Assembly (NCBI GenBank): GCA_004362315.1
Contig: SNWL01000005.1
Span: forward strand, 124,001-188,000
Length of the DNA: 64,000 bases
Direction of reading: 5' to 3'
Origin: Mycobacterium sp. BK086
GTDB taxonomy: Bacteria > Actinomycetota > Actinomycetes > Mycobacteriales > Mycobacteriaceae
In this document: one piece after another, positions 25,825-34,861 of the stretch
Position numbering within the stretch: the first letter of the stretch is position 1
Layout of the letters: each line of letters starts with the position of its first letter
The notes under the pieces: generated by a model
Told to the model about the DNA's origin: nothing
What the model saw: the letters and a program-made list of their open reading frames with translations, nothing else
The model's database searches: none
Position numbers and translations under genes: made by a program

Positions 25825-27821
25825 CTGGCCAGCTGGGAGGCGAATTCACCGGCCCGGTCCCAGGCAAGCCGCTCGGCGCTGAACGCCTCGGCCTGCTGGG
25901 CGCGGAAGTCCGCGATGCCGTCGGCGTTGTGGGACAGGAACTGCTCGTAGGCGGCCATCGAGAACGTGCCGTCGGTGATCTCGACGTCGCCGCGGCCCGC
26001 GGCCATGTCGGCACGCAGGTCCAGGAGTTCCTCGGCGCTGACCGGATAGAAGCCGATCCGGTCGAAGTAGCGCAGGAGCCACGGAGTTCCGGGCTCGAAA
26101 GACCGGGAGTCCTGCGGGTGCCGGTGGTTCCACACCTGGGTGGTGCGCCCGACGAACTGATAGCCGCCCGGGCCTTCCATGCCGTAGATGCACAGATACG
26201 CGCCGCCGATCCCGACGGCGTTCTCCGGTGTCCAGGTGCGAGCGGGGTTGTACTTGGTGGTCACCAGCCGGTGGCGCGGGTCCAGGGGAGTGGCCACCGG
26301 TGCGCCGAGGTAGACGTCGCCGAGGCCGAGCACCAGGTACTGGGCGTCGTAGACGATATCGTGCACCTGCTCGACGTCGGCCAAACCGTTGATCCGCCTG
26401 ATGAATTCGATGTTCCACGGGCACCACGGGGCATCAGCGCGCACCCCGTGGATGTAGCGCTGGATCGCCTCGTGGGTGGCCGGATCGTCCCAGGACAGCG
26501 GAAGTCGCACGGTGCGGCTGGGCACGACGAGTTGATCGGTGGCAGGCAGTGACTCGTCGGTGCGCGCCAGCAGGTCTACCAGTTCCGGTGTGCTCACGAC
26601 GGCGGGATCGAACTGCACCTGCAGCGAACGGACTCCGGGGGTCAATTCGGTGACGCCGGGAATCGCACTGGCCGAGAGGGATTCGTAGAGCACGTGCACG
26701 CGGGCGCGCATCGCCAGGTCGAGCACCATCGGTCCGTATTCGACCAGTAGACCGCCGTCACCGTCTCGGCGCACCGTCACATCGGTGCCCTCGGCGCCGA
26801 CGAACCGGGTCAGCACACCGTCGTCGGCGTCACTCGAGGTGGAGATCACCAGCGGCATCGACGCCCGCCGGTTGGCGTCGATACTGCCCAGCGACGGGGC
26901 CCGGTCGGCGCGCACCGGCACGAACCGCACGGTGTCGCCCGGGGCCATCTGCCCGAGCTTCCACCGATCGCCGCGCACCACGGTGACCGGGCAGACGAAT
27001 CCGCCGAGGCTCGGCCCGTCGGGACCGAGCAGGATCGGGGTATCGCCCGTGAAGTCCAAAGTGCCGACGCAGTAAGCATTGTCGTGAATGTTCGACGGGT
27101 GCAGGCCCGCCTCGCCGCCGTCGGTGCGGGCCCACTGTGGTTTGGGGCCCATCAGGCGCACACCGGTGCGATCGGAGTTGAAATGCACGGTGTAGTCGGT
27201 GCCGACGATCGTCGCCATGTCGGCGCGGGTGAAGAATTCCGGCGCGCCGTGCGGCCCTTCGGTGACCGCGACCTGCCAGCGATGGCCGATGGCCGGCTGT
27301 TCGTCGATCGCGGCACGCGCGGGCCGGCCCGATCCCGGGCATGGATCGTCGCCCGCGGTCAGTACGTCACCCTCGCGCAGCGGGCGGCCGTCGTGACCGC
27401 CGAAGCAACCCAGGCTGAATGTGGCTGTGCTGCCCAGGTATTCGGGTTCACATAGGCCGCCGGCTATCAGCACATAACAGCGCATACCGGGGCCGGGCAC
27501 CATGCCGACGTCCACCACACCACCGGCCGGCACGGTGATCGACTGCCACATCGGCACCGGGATACCGTCCAGGGTCACCGGCGCGGCCGCACCGGCCACA
27601 CAGATCCGGCCGCCGTCGGGAAACCGCAGGGCCGGACCGGCTTTCGTGCATTCCAGACCGGCAGCCCCCTCGGGGTTGCCGAGCACCCGGTTGCCGACCC
27701 GGAACGACAGATCGTCCATCGGACCCGACGGCGGCACGCCGACATGCCAATAGCCCACGCGGCCGGGCCAATCCTGAATGGTGGTCAGCATTCCCGGCCG
27801 CACCACCTCGACGGTTGTCAT
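25821..27821 (-). CDS. Urea/guanidine carboxylase-type carboxyltransferase (AHS2-AHS1), lacking biotin domains
   Basis: This is a 666-residue protein. Residues about 15-305 form an AHS2/KipA-type domain ([40 protein letters not shown]). Residues about 337-575 form an AHS1/KipI-type domain ([49 protein letters not shown]). The tail [20 protein letters not shown] resembles the segment that precedes the biotinyl domain in urea carboxylases. The domain order is that of urea/guanidine carboxylase rather than the separate 5-oxoprolinase subunits. Neither a biotin carboxylase nor a biotin carrier is encoded here. It overlaps the second DUF1989 gene by 4 nt. Confidence 0.85.
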   Translation of the reverse strand: MTTVEVVRPGMLTTIQDWPGRVGYWHVGVPPSGPMDDLSFRVGNRVLGNPEGAAGLECTKAGPALRFPDGGRICVAGAAAPVTLDGIPVPMWQSITVPAGGVVDVGMVPGPGMRCYVLIAGGLCEPEYLGSTATFSLGCFGGHDGRPLREGDVLTAGDDPCPGSGRPARAAIDEQPAIGHRWQVAVTEGPHGAPEFFTRADMATIVGTDYTVHFNSDRTGVRLMGPKPQWARTDGGEAGLHPSNIHDNAYCVGTLDFTGDTPILLGPDGPSLGGFVCPVTVVRGDRWKLGQMAPGDTVRFVPVRADRAPSLGSIDANRRASMPLVISTSSDADDGVLTRFVGAEGTDVTVRRDGDGGLLVEYGPMVLDLAMRARVHVLYESLSASAIPGVTELTPGVRSLQVQFDPAVVSTPELVDLLARTDESLPATDQLVVPSRTVRLPLSWDDPATHEAIQRYIHGVRADAPWCPWNIEFIRRINGLADVEQVHDIVYDAQYLVLGLGDVYLGAPVATPLDPRHRLVTTKYNPARTWTPENAVGIGGAYLCIYGMEGPGGYQFVGRTTQVWNHRHPQDSRSFEPGTPWLLRYFDRIGFYPVSAEELLDLRADMAAGRGDVEITDGTFSMAAYEQFLSHNADGIADFRAQQAEAFSAERLAWDRAGEFASQLAS

Positions 27822-28429
27822 GAGGACGTGATCACCATCCGCACTTCGGTGGGGTCGAATCCGTTGCACGGGTTGTTGATCTGCGGGCAGTTGGACACCA
27901 GGACCAGGGTGTCGGTGTCGGCGCGGACCGTCACCGACTTGCCCGGCGCCGAAAGGCCGTCGACGATACCGAGTGTGCCGTCGGTCTCGACCGGGACGTT
28001 CATGAAGAAGTTGATGTTGGAGACGATGTCGCGCTTGCCCATTCCCCATTTGGCCGCCTCGGCGAGGAAGTTCTCCGCGCAGGCGTGCTGATGCACGGTG
28101 TGGTGGCCGTAGCGCAGCGTGTTGGATTCCTTGGAGCAGGCGCCTGCGATGGTGTCGTGGTTGCCCACCTCGTCGGCGACGATCGTCACCAGTGCCCGGC
28201 CATCGGCGGCACGCAGCACCGAGCCGGTGGTCAAGAAGATGTTGCGCTGCGCGGCGATCGTGGCCTGCGCGCTGTAGCGACCGGCCGGATCGACCCGGTC
28301 GCCGTCGACGGCGTAGAACAGGGTGTCTACCGCCTGATTGCCGTGCAGGTCGATGATCTGCAGAGACTGGCCGGCGCGCAGAATGGCCGACCACGGTGCG
28401 CGGGCCGCGACGATCTCGTCGGAAATCAT
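27818..28429 (-). CDS. DUF1989 protein, urea carboxylase-associated type 2 (CgdB-like)
   Basis: This is a 203-residue protein of the DUF1989 family. It has the characteristic cluster [38 protein letters not shown] and the late cysteine in [19 protein letters not shown]. In characterised bacteria two DUF1989 proteins encoded beside a carboxylase form carboxyguanidine deiminase (CgdAB), in place of the older label urea carboxylase-associated protein. ATG 28429 overlaps the stop of the previous gene, and its stop overlaps the carboxyltransferase start, both by 4 nt. The three proteins are thus made as a set. Guanidine as substrate is an inference. Confidence 0.83.
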   Translation of the reverse strand: MISDEIVAARAPWSAILRAGQSLQIIDLHGNQAVDTLFYAVDGDRVDPAGRYSAQATIAAQRNIFLTTGSVLRAADGRALVTIVADEVGNHDTIAGACSKESNTLRYGHHTVHQHACAENFLAEAAKWGMGKRDIVSNINFFMNVPVETDGTLGIVDGLSAPGKSVTVRADTDTLVLVSNCPQINNPCNGFDPTEVRMVITSS

Positions 28430-29160
28430 TGTGCTGCCGCCCAAGTCGATTCGGTGTTGAACAGGGCCCGGGAGTATTCCGGGTCGGTGTTGACGGGCAC
28501 GCTCAGTTCCTCGTCGGCCCGCCACGCCACGATGTCGAGGTCGGTGGTCGCCGGCGCGGGATCGAGCGGGTGAGCGGTGTTCACCACCGCGACGACGACC
28601 GGCAGGTGGATCAGCAGTTCGACCGCCGCGCCCGGGCCTGCCGAGCCGGTGAACACACATGCACCGGTGTCCTCGACTCGGACCCCCTTGAACAGGGTCG
28701 CCGACGGCGCGATATCGCGAATGTCCATGCCGTGCTTGGCCGCAGCCAGCAGCATCTGCCGCTGACCGGCCGGTGGCAAGCCGCACAGCAGGTCGTGGTG
28801 GCCCGACGTATCGGCGACGACCGTCGCCAGCAGGCGGCCCTGATCGGACAGCAGCGGATGGCCCACCCCGAGGTAAGCCTGCCACGGCACCTTCATCGTG
28901 TCGGCGACATTGAGCCGCTCCCATGACGCGTCGGCGCGGAACAGCAACAGGTGTGCGCAGGCACCGCCGTCGGGGTCGGCCAGTCGCACGCGGGTGCCCC
29001 GCCCGAGGACCCGGGCGACGTAGGACTCCGCGGGCACGGCCTCGGCCCAGACCAGTCGGGCGTCGTCGACGCCGTCGGGCAGGGTGGGCACCCGCATGCT
29101 GGCGCCACTCGCCTGAGAACGCGCATGCGAGCGGGCGCCATCGGTCGACGCGGTGGTCAT
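28426..29160 (-). CDS. DUF1989 protein, urea carboxylase-associated type 1 (CgdA-like)
   Basis: This is a 244-residue DUF1989 protein and the first gene of a three-gene operon. Motifs are [63 protein letters not shown] and [18 protein letters not shown]. It pairs with the DUF1989 protein encoded next, as in carboxyguanidine deiminase operons, but the two share only family-level similarity. A possible promoter lies 29 nt or more upstream (29189-29217). The divergent TetR gene probably regulates this operon. Confidence 0.83.
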   Translation of the reverse strand: MTTASTDGARSHARSQASGASMRVPTLPDGVDDARLVWAEAVPAESYVARVLGRGTRVRLADPDGGACAHLLLFRADASWERLNVADTMKVPWQAYLGVGHPLLSDQGRLLATVVADTSGHHDLLCGLPPAGQRQMLLAAAKHGMDIRDIAPSATLFKGVRVEDTGACVFTGSAGPGAAVELLIHLPVVVAVVNTAHPLDPAPATTDLDIVAWRADEELSVPVNTDPEYSRALFNTESTWAAAQ

Positions 29161-29188
29161 CTGCTCACTCCTGTCCGGGCCTGAGCCC

Positions 29189-29217
29189 GATTAACTGTCA
29201 AGTGAAAGTTTTCTCAA
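29189..29217 (-). promoter_or_regulatory. Candidate promoter of the DUF1989 operon
   Basis: Reading the minus strand, TTGAGA (29217-29212) and TTAATC (29194-29189) are separated by 17 nt. The start codon at 29160 lies just under 30 nt downstream. Both hexamers deviate from consensus, so this is only a candidate. Confidence 0.35.
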
Positions 29218-29308
29218 GCGCCGTTCCCGGCGGGTGTCGCCGATGTAACGAGTGGATTGACTGCATTTCGATCAAATGACAGGTATTAGGCGGGTGCTTC
29301 AATGGCCT

Positions 29309-29923
29309 ATGCGCAGCGCGGGCCATGAGGGGCGGGGCCGTCCCCGGCTCGAACAATCCCGGCGCCCGGGAAACACCGCACGCGAGGAGATCCTCGACGC
29401 CGCCGCTGAGCTGTTCACCACGATCGGCTACGCGGGCACGTCGACGCGGCGGATCGCCGACGCGGTGGGTATGCGGCAGGCCTCGCTGTATCACCACTTC
29501 GCCACCAAGGACGACATCCTCGATGCCCTGCTGGCCGGCACGGTCGACGAGGCCCTGCGGCTGGCCGGCGAGCTGCTCGTGCAGGGCGGTTCGGCAGGTG
29601 AGCGACTGCACGCCCTGGTGGTCGCGGACTGCTCGCAGCTGTGCACGAGTCGCTGGAACCTCGGCGCGCTGTACCTGCTGCCCGAGCTGCGGGTCGAGCG
29701 GTTCGCGCAGTTCCGGGCCAACCGTGAGGAGTTGCGCCGGCGCTACCGTCAGCTGGCGGCTCAGGTGATCGCCGAGCGCGACGGGATCGCCGAGGCTGAC
29801 GACCTCCCGTTCCGCCTCGTGGAGTCGGTGATCAACCGCCGCTCCGACAACGAGGAGTGCACTCCCGAGACGCCAACAGTAATAGCCGATGCCGCCCTCC
29901 GGATCCTGGGCTGGCATTGCTAA
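29309..29923 (+). CDS. TetR/AcrR family transcriptional regulator
   Basis: This is a 204-residue regulator if it starts at ATG 29309; ATG 29276 would add 11 residues but has no ribosome-binding site. The helix-turn-helix is in TSTRRIADAVGMRQASLYHHFATKDDIL (about residues 40-67). The C-terminal domain has no recognisable ligand motif. It is divergent from the DUF1989-carboxyltransferase operon and is the likely regulator of it. It ends 10 nt before the enoyl-CoA hydratase gene, so the hydratase may be co-transcribed by chance or function. Confidence 0.88.
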   Translation: MRSAGHEGRGRPRLEQSRRPGNTAREEILDAAAELFTTIGYAGTSTRRIADAVGMRQASLYHHFATKDDILDALLAGTVDEALRLAGELLVQGGSAGERLHALVVADCSQLCTSRWNLGALYLLPELRVERFAQFRANREELRRRYRQLAAQVIAERDGIAEADDLPFRLVESVINRRSDNEECTPETPTVIADAALRILGWHC

Positions 29924-29933
29924 CGTTCCGGCC

Positions 29934-30716
29934 GTGAGCGACTACCAGACCCTGTCCTTCGAGCAGTCCGGCCCGATCGTGCGGATCGTGCTGGACCGGC
30001 CCGATGCCGCCAACGGCATGAACGACGTGATGACCGCCGAACTCGCGCAGGTCGCGGCCCGCTGCGATGTTCCGGACGTCAAGGCCGTCGTGCTCACCGG
30101 GGCCGGCCGGTTCTTCTGCGCCGGTGGCGACCTCAAGGCGATGGCGGCCTCGCCGCTGGGGCCGGGCCGCTTCGTCAAGGGCATCGCCGACGACCTGCAC
30201 CGGGCCATCTCGACGCTGGCCCGGATGGATGCGGTGCTGATCACCGCCGTCAACGGGGTGGCCGCGGGCGCCGGTTTCAGCCTGGCGATTGCCGGAGATC
30301 TGGTGCTGGCCGCCGACGCCGCGTCGTTCACCATGGCCTACACCAAGGCCGGGCTGAGCCCCGACGGCAGCTCCTCGTACTTCCTGCCGCGGATCATCGG
30401 GGTGCGCCGGACTCAGGAACTGATGCTGACCAACCGGACCCTGAAGGCGGCCGAGGCGGCGGACTGGGGATTGGTCAACGAGGTCGTGCCGGCCCCGGAG
30501 CTGGAAGCGAGGGCTCAGGCATTGGCCGAGCAGATCGCTTCTGCGGCAAAGGGTTCCAGCGGAGCCGTCAAGAAGCTCATGCTGGCCACGTTCGGCAGCG
30601 GGCTCGAGGAGCAGATGGAACTCGAGGGCCGGCTGATCGCGGCGTGCGCCGACAGTGCGGATGGCCGCGAGGGTATCGACGCGTTCTTGAACAAGCGCGC
30701 GGCGGAGTTCAGCTAG
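29934..30716 (+). CDS. Enoyl-CoA hydratase/isomerase family protein
   Basis: This is a 260-residue crotonase-fold protein. The oxyanion-hole segments are [13 protein letters not shown] and [21 protein letters not shown], followed by [21 protein letters not shown]. At the position of the second catalytic glutamate the sequence has Asp/Gly (SPDGSS), a pattern seen in many family members with isomerase-like or atypical activity. GTG 29934 gives the usual N-terminus. It is convergent with panB and shares CTAG for the two stops. Confidence 0.88.
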   Translation: MSDYQTLSFEQSGPIVRIVLDRPDAANGMNDVMTAELAQVAARCDVPDVKAVVLTGAGRFFCAGGDLKAMAASPLGPGRFVKGIADDLHRAISTLARMDAVLITAVNGVAAGAGFSLAIAGDLVLAADAASFTMAYTKAGLSPDGSSSYFLPRIIGVRRTQELMLTNRTLKAAEAADWGLVNEVVPAPELEARAQALAEQIASAAKGSSGAVKKLMLATFGSGLEEQMELEGRLIAACADSADGREGIDAFLNKRAAEFS

Positions 30717-31555
30717 AAGCTGTGCTCCTCGGCCGGGAACGCGCCGGTCGCCACCTCTTCGGCGTATTGCATTGCCGCACGGCGCAATTCGCCGCCGACA
30801 TCACCGAAGCGCTTGACAAACTTGGCGGTCTTGCCGCTGGTGAGTCCGGCCATGTCCTGCCAGACCAGCACTTGGGCATCGCAATTGGGCCCGGCGCCGA
30901 TGCCGATGGTCGGAATCGTGAGCTTGCCGGTGATCTGAGTGGCCAGCTCGGCGGGCACCATCTCCATCACCACCGCGATGGCGCCGGCTTCTTGGACGGC
31001 GATCGCGTCGTGGATGGTCTGCTCGGCGGCGTCACCGCGGCCCTGGACCCGGAAACCGCCGAGCCCGTTGACACTCTGCGGGGTGAAGCCGATGTGGGCG
31101 ACCACGGGAATGCCCGCGGCGCTCAGCGTGGCGATCTGCTCGGCGACCCGCTCGCCGCCCTCGAGCTTGACCGCGTGCGCACCGGTCTCCTTCATGAACC
31201 GGGTCGCCGTCGCCAAAGCCTGGCGCGGGCTCTCCTCGTAGCTACCGAACGGGAGGTCGGCCACGACCAGTGCGTGCTCGGCGCCGCGGACCACACCGCG
31301 AACAAGGGGGATGAGCTCGTCGACCGAGATCGGCACGGTGGTGTCGTAGCCGTATACGACGTTGGCGGCGGAGTCACCGACCAGGAGAACCGGAATCCCG
31401 GCCTCGTCGAAGGCCCGGGCGGTGGAGTAGTCGTAGACCGTGAGCATGGCCCACTTGTGGCCTTCGGACTTCCACTTCAGCAGGTGGTGGGTGCGAACTT
31501 TGGTGCGCGAAACTGCGGGCACGCTAGCGCCGCCATAGACAGTCTGTTCAGACAT
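30713..31555 (-). CDS. panB: 3-methyl-2-oxobutanoate hydroxymethyltransferase (pantothenate synthesis)
   Basis: PanB transfers a hydroxymethyl group from methylene-tetrahydrofolate to ketoisovalerate, the first step towards pantothenate and CoA. It has 280 residues, one fewer than remembered for M. tuberculosis Rv2225. Metal and substrate motifs are [51 protein letters not shown] and TIGIGAG. ATG 31555 has AGGGA upstream. It stands alone here, flanked by the enoyl-CoA hydratase gene and a WS/DGAT gene. Confidence 0.96.
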   Translation of the reverse strand: MSEQTVYGGASVPAVSRTKVRTHHLLKWKSEGHKWAMLTVYDYSTARAFDEAGIPVLLVGDSAANVVYGYDTTVPISVDELIPLVRGVVRGAEHALVVADLPFGSYEESPRQALATATRFMKETGAHAVKLEGGERVAEQIATLSAAGIPVVAHIGFTPQSVNGLGGFRVQGRGDAAEQTIHDAIAVQEAGAIAVVMEMVPAELATQITGKLTIPTIGIGAGPNCDAQVLVWQDMAGLTSGKTAKFVKRFGDVGGELRRAAMQYAEEVATGAFPAEEHSF

Positions 31556-31704
31556 CTTTGTCCCTAGATTTCGTCTCTGTCGATCCTCGAGGCCCATCCG
31601 GGTCCCCGGGTTCGTCTGACGCGTTCAAGTGTGCCACCGCGCGTGGCAAAGGTGAACGAACTCCTGAAGTGGACTTTCTCACACCCGCGACAGGTGGGCC
31701 GACA

Positions 31705-31710
31705 TACCAT
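31705..31710 (+). promoter_or_regulatory. -10 box (TACCAT) of leaderless WS/DGAT gene
   Basis: TACCAT is followed by 7 nt and then ATG 31718. This spacing decides for 31718 over the upstream start at 31631. Confidence 0.5.
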
Positions 31711-31717
31711 CGGCCGC

Positions 31718-33127
31718 ATGGTTCAACACCTGCAGCGACTCAGCGGACTCGACGCGAGCTTCCTCTATCTCGAAACCCCGTCCCAGCCACTGCATGTGTG
31801 CTCGATTCTGGAGCTCGACGCCTCCACGATCCCGGGTGGCTACACCTTCGACCGGCTGCGGGACGAGCTCGCGTTGCGGGTGAAGGCCATCCCGAGCTTC
31901 CGCGAGCGGCTCGCGAACAGCTTCCTCAACCTCGACCATCCTGTGTGGGTCGAGGACGAGCACTTCGACATCGACCGTCACCTGCACCGCATCGGGCTGC
32001 CCGCCCCGGGCGGCCGCGCCGAGCTCGGCGAGATCTGCGGGCACCTGGCCTCGCTGCCACTCGATCGTCGTCACCCGCTGTGGGAGACCTGGGTGATAGA
32101 GGGTGTCGGCGGCACCGACGCCCGCAACGGCGGACGGCTGGCCGTGCTCACGAAGGTCCACCATGCGGCGGTCGACGGGGTGACGGGCGCGAACCTGATG
32201 TCGCAGCTGTGCAGCACCGAACCCGATGCGCCGCCGCCGGACCCGGTCGAGGACGAGTACGGCGCCACCAACCAGCTGCGGATCGCGCTGGGCGGGCTGG
32301 GCAACTTCGTCACCCGGCCCCTGCACCTGGCTACCAAGGTGATTCCGTCGACTGTCAGCACCGTCGTCGACACCGTTCAGCGCGCGGTCGGCGGACGGGC
32401 GATGGCCGCCCCGTTCGCGGCGCCGCAGACCAAGTTCAACGCGAGCATCACCGCGCACCGCAACGTCGCGTTCGCCGAGCTGGACCTCGAGGACATCAAG
32501 ACGGTCAAGAACCACTTCGGGGTGAAGGTCAACGATGTGGTGATGGCGCTGGTCGCCGGGGTGCTGCGGCAGTACCTGCTCGACCGCGACGAACTGCCCG
32601 AATCGTCACTGGTGGCCATGGTTCCGGTGTCGGTACACGACCGCTCGGACCGCCCCGGCCGCAACCAAGTGTCGGGCATGTTCTCCAAGCTGGAGACCCA
32701 GATCGAGGATCCGGCCGAACGCATCAAGGCCATCGCCGCGGCCAACAACACCGCCAAGGAACACAGCGCGGCGATCGGGGCCACCTTGCTGCAGGACTGG
32801 AGTCAGTTCGCCGGTCCCGCGATCTTCGGGGTGGCGATGCGGGTCTACGCGCGGACCAAACTGACCGAGGCCCGGCCAGTGCACAACCTGGTGATCTCGA
32901 ATGTGCCCGGCCCGCAGATCCCGCTGTACTTCCTGGGCGCCGAAGTGACCGCGATGTACCCGCTCGGGCCGATCTTCCACGGCTCGGGTCTCAACATCAC
33001 GGTGATGTCGCTGAACGGCAAACTCGACGTCGGCCTGATCGGTTGCCCGGAGCTGATTCCCGACCTGTGGGATCTGGCCGACGATTTCGCGGTCGGGATG
33101 AAGGAACTGCTCGACGCCACCAAATAG
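31718..33127 (+). CDS. Wax ester synthase / diacylglycerol acyltransferase (WS/DGAT)
   Basis: This is a 469-residue acyltransferase of the mycobacterial Tgs type, making triacylglycerol or wax esters from acyl-CoA at the membrane. The catalytic motif HHAAVDG is near residue 148. The N-terminus LSGLDASFLYLETPSQPLHV and the later NLVISNVPGPQIPLYFLGA motif are characteristic. It is not obviously linked to neighbours; the Hip1-type protease gene begins 58 nt downstream on the same strand. Mycobacteria carry many paralogues, so no specific name is given. Confidence 0.94.
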   Translation: MVQHLQRLSGLDASFLYLETPSQPLHVCSILELDASTIPGGYTFDRLRDELALRVKAIPSFRERLANSFLNLDHPVWVEDEHFDIDRHLHRIGLPAPGGRAELGEICGHLASLPLDRRHPLWETWVIEGVGGTDARNGGRLAVLTKVHHAAVDGVTGANLMSQLCSTEPDAPPPDPVEDEYGATNQLRIALGGLGNFVTRPLHLATKVIPSTVSTVVDTVQRAVGGRAMAAPFAAPQTKFNASITAHRNVAFAELDLEDIKTVKNHFGVKVNDVVMALVAGVLRQYLLDRDELPESSLVAMVPVSVHDRSDRPGRNQVSGMFSKLETQIEDPAERIKAIAAANNTAKEHSAAIGATLLQDWSQFAGPAIFGVAMRVYARTKLTEARPVHNLVISNVPGPQIPLYFLGAEVTAMYPLGPIFHGSGLNITVMSLNGKLDVGLIGCPELIPDLWDLADDFAVGMKELLDATK

Positions 33128-33185
33128 GCACCCCCGGCGGGTCGGTGTGTCGGGCACCCCGGCGCGACATGGCAGCATGTTTGCC

Positions 33186-34730
33186 ATGAGGCTCTTCCAC
33201 CGACCACGCGCTGTCCGCACCGCCCTGGTGCTCCCCGCCGTGGCCGCACTCGTCGCGAGCGCAGGCTGCAGCACCGTCGTGGGGGGATCGGCCGTGATCG
33301 CCGGACCGCAGATCGGGCAACCGGTGCAGTGGGGTCCGTGCCGGGTTGCCGGTGGCGGCGGGGGCAATTCGTTGCCGATTCCGGCAGGCGCGCAGTGCGG
33401 CAAGATCGCCGTGCCCGTCGACTACGCGAAGCCGGACGGGCCCGTCGCGGTCCTCGCGCTGATCCGCTTTCCGGCCACCGGCCAGAAGATCGGCTCGCTG
33501 ATCATCAACCCGGGCGGTCCGGGCGAGTCGGGCATCGAAGCCGCCGCCAGCATCGTCGAGAACCTGCCCAGCACGGTCCGGCAGCGCTTCGACATGGTGG
33601 GCTTCGACCCACGCGGAGTGGGTTCCTCGACCCCGGCGCTGTGGTGCAACTCCGATGCCGACAACGACCGGCTGCGGGCCGACCCCCAGGTGGATTACAG
33701 CCCCGAGGGTGTCCAGCACATCGAGGGTGAAACCAAGGCCTTCGTCCAGCGCTGCGTCGACAAGATGGGCAAGGACTTCCTGGCCAACGTCGGCACCGCA
33801 AGTGTCGCCAAGGATTTGGACGCCCTGCGCGCCGCCGTCGGCGACGACAAGCTGACCTACCTCGGCTACTCGTACGGCACCCGGATCGGCTCGGCCTACG
33901 CCGAGGCGTTCCCCGACAAGGTGCGCGCCATGATCCTCGACGGCGCCGTCGATCCCAACGCCGATCCCATCCAGGCCGACATCGATCAGGCCGCGGCATT
34001 CCAGCAGGCGTTCAACGACTATGCCGCCGACTGCGCGAAGGACCCCAGCTGCCCGCTGGGTACCGACCCGGCCAAGTCCGTCGACGTCTACCGCGATCTG
34101 GTCGACCCGCTGGTCGACAAGCCGCTGCCGACCCAGGATCCGCGAGGCCTCGGCTACAGCGACGCGATCATCGGCACGATCATGGCGCTGTATTCGCCGA
34201 ACCTGTGGCGGCATCTGACGCAGGGCCTGACCGAGATGACCAACGGCCGCGGCGACACCATGCTGGCGCTGGCCGATATGTACATGCGCCGGGACGCGCA
34301 GGGGCACTACACCAACGCGACCGACGCGCGCATCGCGGTCAACTGTGTCGACCAGCCGCCGATCACCGACCGCGACAAGGTGATCGCCGAAGACAAGAAG
34401 ATGCGTGAGGTCGCGCCGTTCATGAGCTACGGCGACTTCACCGGGCACGCCCCATTGAGCACGTGTGCGTTCTGGCCGGTGCCGCCGACCAGCACGCCGC
34501 ACGCGGTCAATGTCAGCGGGCTGCCGCCGGTGCTGGTGGTGTCCACGACCAATGACCCGGCGACGCCGTATCAGGCGGGTGTGGACCTGGCCAAGCAGCT
34601 CGGCGGCGCGCTGCTGACGTTCAAGGGAACGCAGCACACCGTCGTGTTCCAGGGCAACACGTGCGTGGACAACTACGCGGCGGCCTACCTCGTCGATTTG
34701 AAGCTGCCTCCGCCCGGCGCCACCTGCTGA
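33186..34730 (+). CDS. caeA: Secreted alpha/beta-hydrolase protease CaeA/Hip1
   Basis: This is a 514-residue exported serine hydrolase of the tripeptidyl aminopeptidase family. The N-terminal signal ends in ASAGCST, a possible lipobox. The nucleophile is Ser229 in GYSYG, and the late HTVVF region supplies the histidine. It is the homologue of Rv2224c (Hip1/CaeA), which in M. tuberculosis cleaves the chaperone-like protein GroEL2 and affects envelope and virulence. A paralogue follows directly. ATG 33186 gives the standard signal sequence. Confidence 0.92.
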   Translation: MRLFHRPRAVRTALVLPAVAALVASAGCSTVVGGSAVIAGPQIGQPVQWGPCRVAGGGGGNSLPIPAGAQCGKIAVPVDYAKPDGPVAVLALIRFPATGQKIGSLIINPGGPGESGIEAAASIVENLPSTVRQRFDMVGFDPRGVGSSTPALWCNSDADNDRLRADPQVDYSPEGVQHIEGETKAFVQRCVDKMGKDFLANVGTASVAKDLDALRAAVGDDKLTYLGYSYGTRIGSAYAEAFPDKVRAMILDGAVDPNADPIQADIDQAAAFQQAFNDYAADCAKDPSCPLGTDPAKSVDVYRDLVDPLVDKPLPTQDPRGLGYSDAIIGTIMALYSPNLWRHLTQGLTEMTNGRGDTMLALADMYMRRDAQGHYTNATDARIAVNCVDQPPITDRDKVIAEDKKMREVAPFMSYGDFTGHAPLSTCAFWPVPPTSTPHAVNVSGLPPVLVVSTTNDPATPYQAGVDLAKQLGGALLTFKGTQHTVVFQGNTCVDNYAAAYLVDLKLPPPGATC

Positions 34731-34861
34731 CGCGAAACCTGCGGGGCCACAACGCTTCTACGCGGGCGTCAACAATTGTTACCGATTTCGCTGACATCTG
34801 AGATCGGAGTGTGACCGCCTCGCCGCCGCACCCAGCGCGTCCCCATGCGACGATGGCGGGC

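Noticed and set aside
29161-29308. Guanidine riboswitch upstream of the DUF1989 operon
   Set aside because: I looked for the conserved ykkC-type and mini-ykkC hairpins and saw none; only ordinary promoter-like sequence is present.
34731-34861. Possible extra gene between the two CaeA paralogues
   Set aside because: The gap is 131 nt and holds only an alternative GTG start for the second paralogue.
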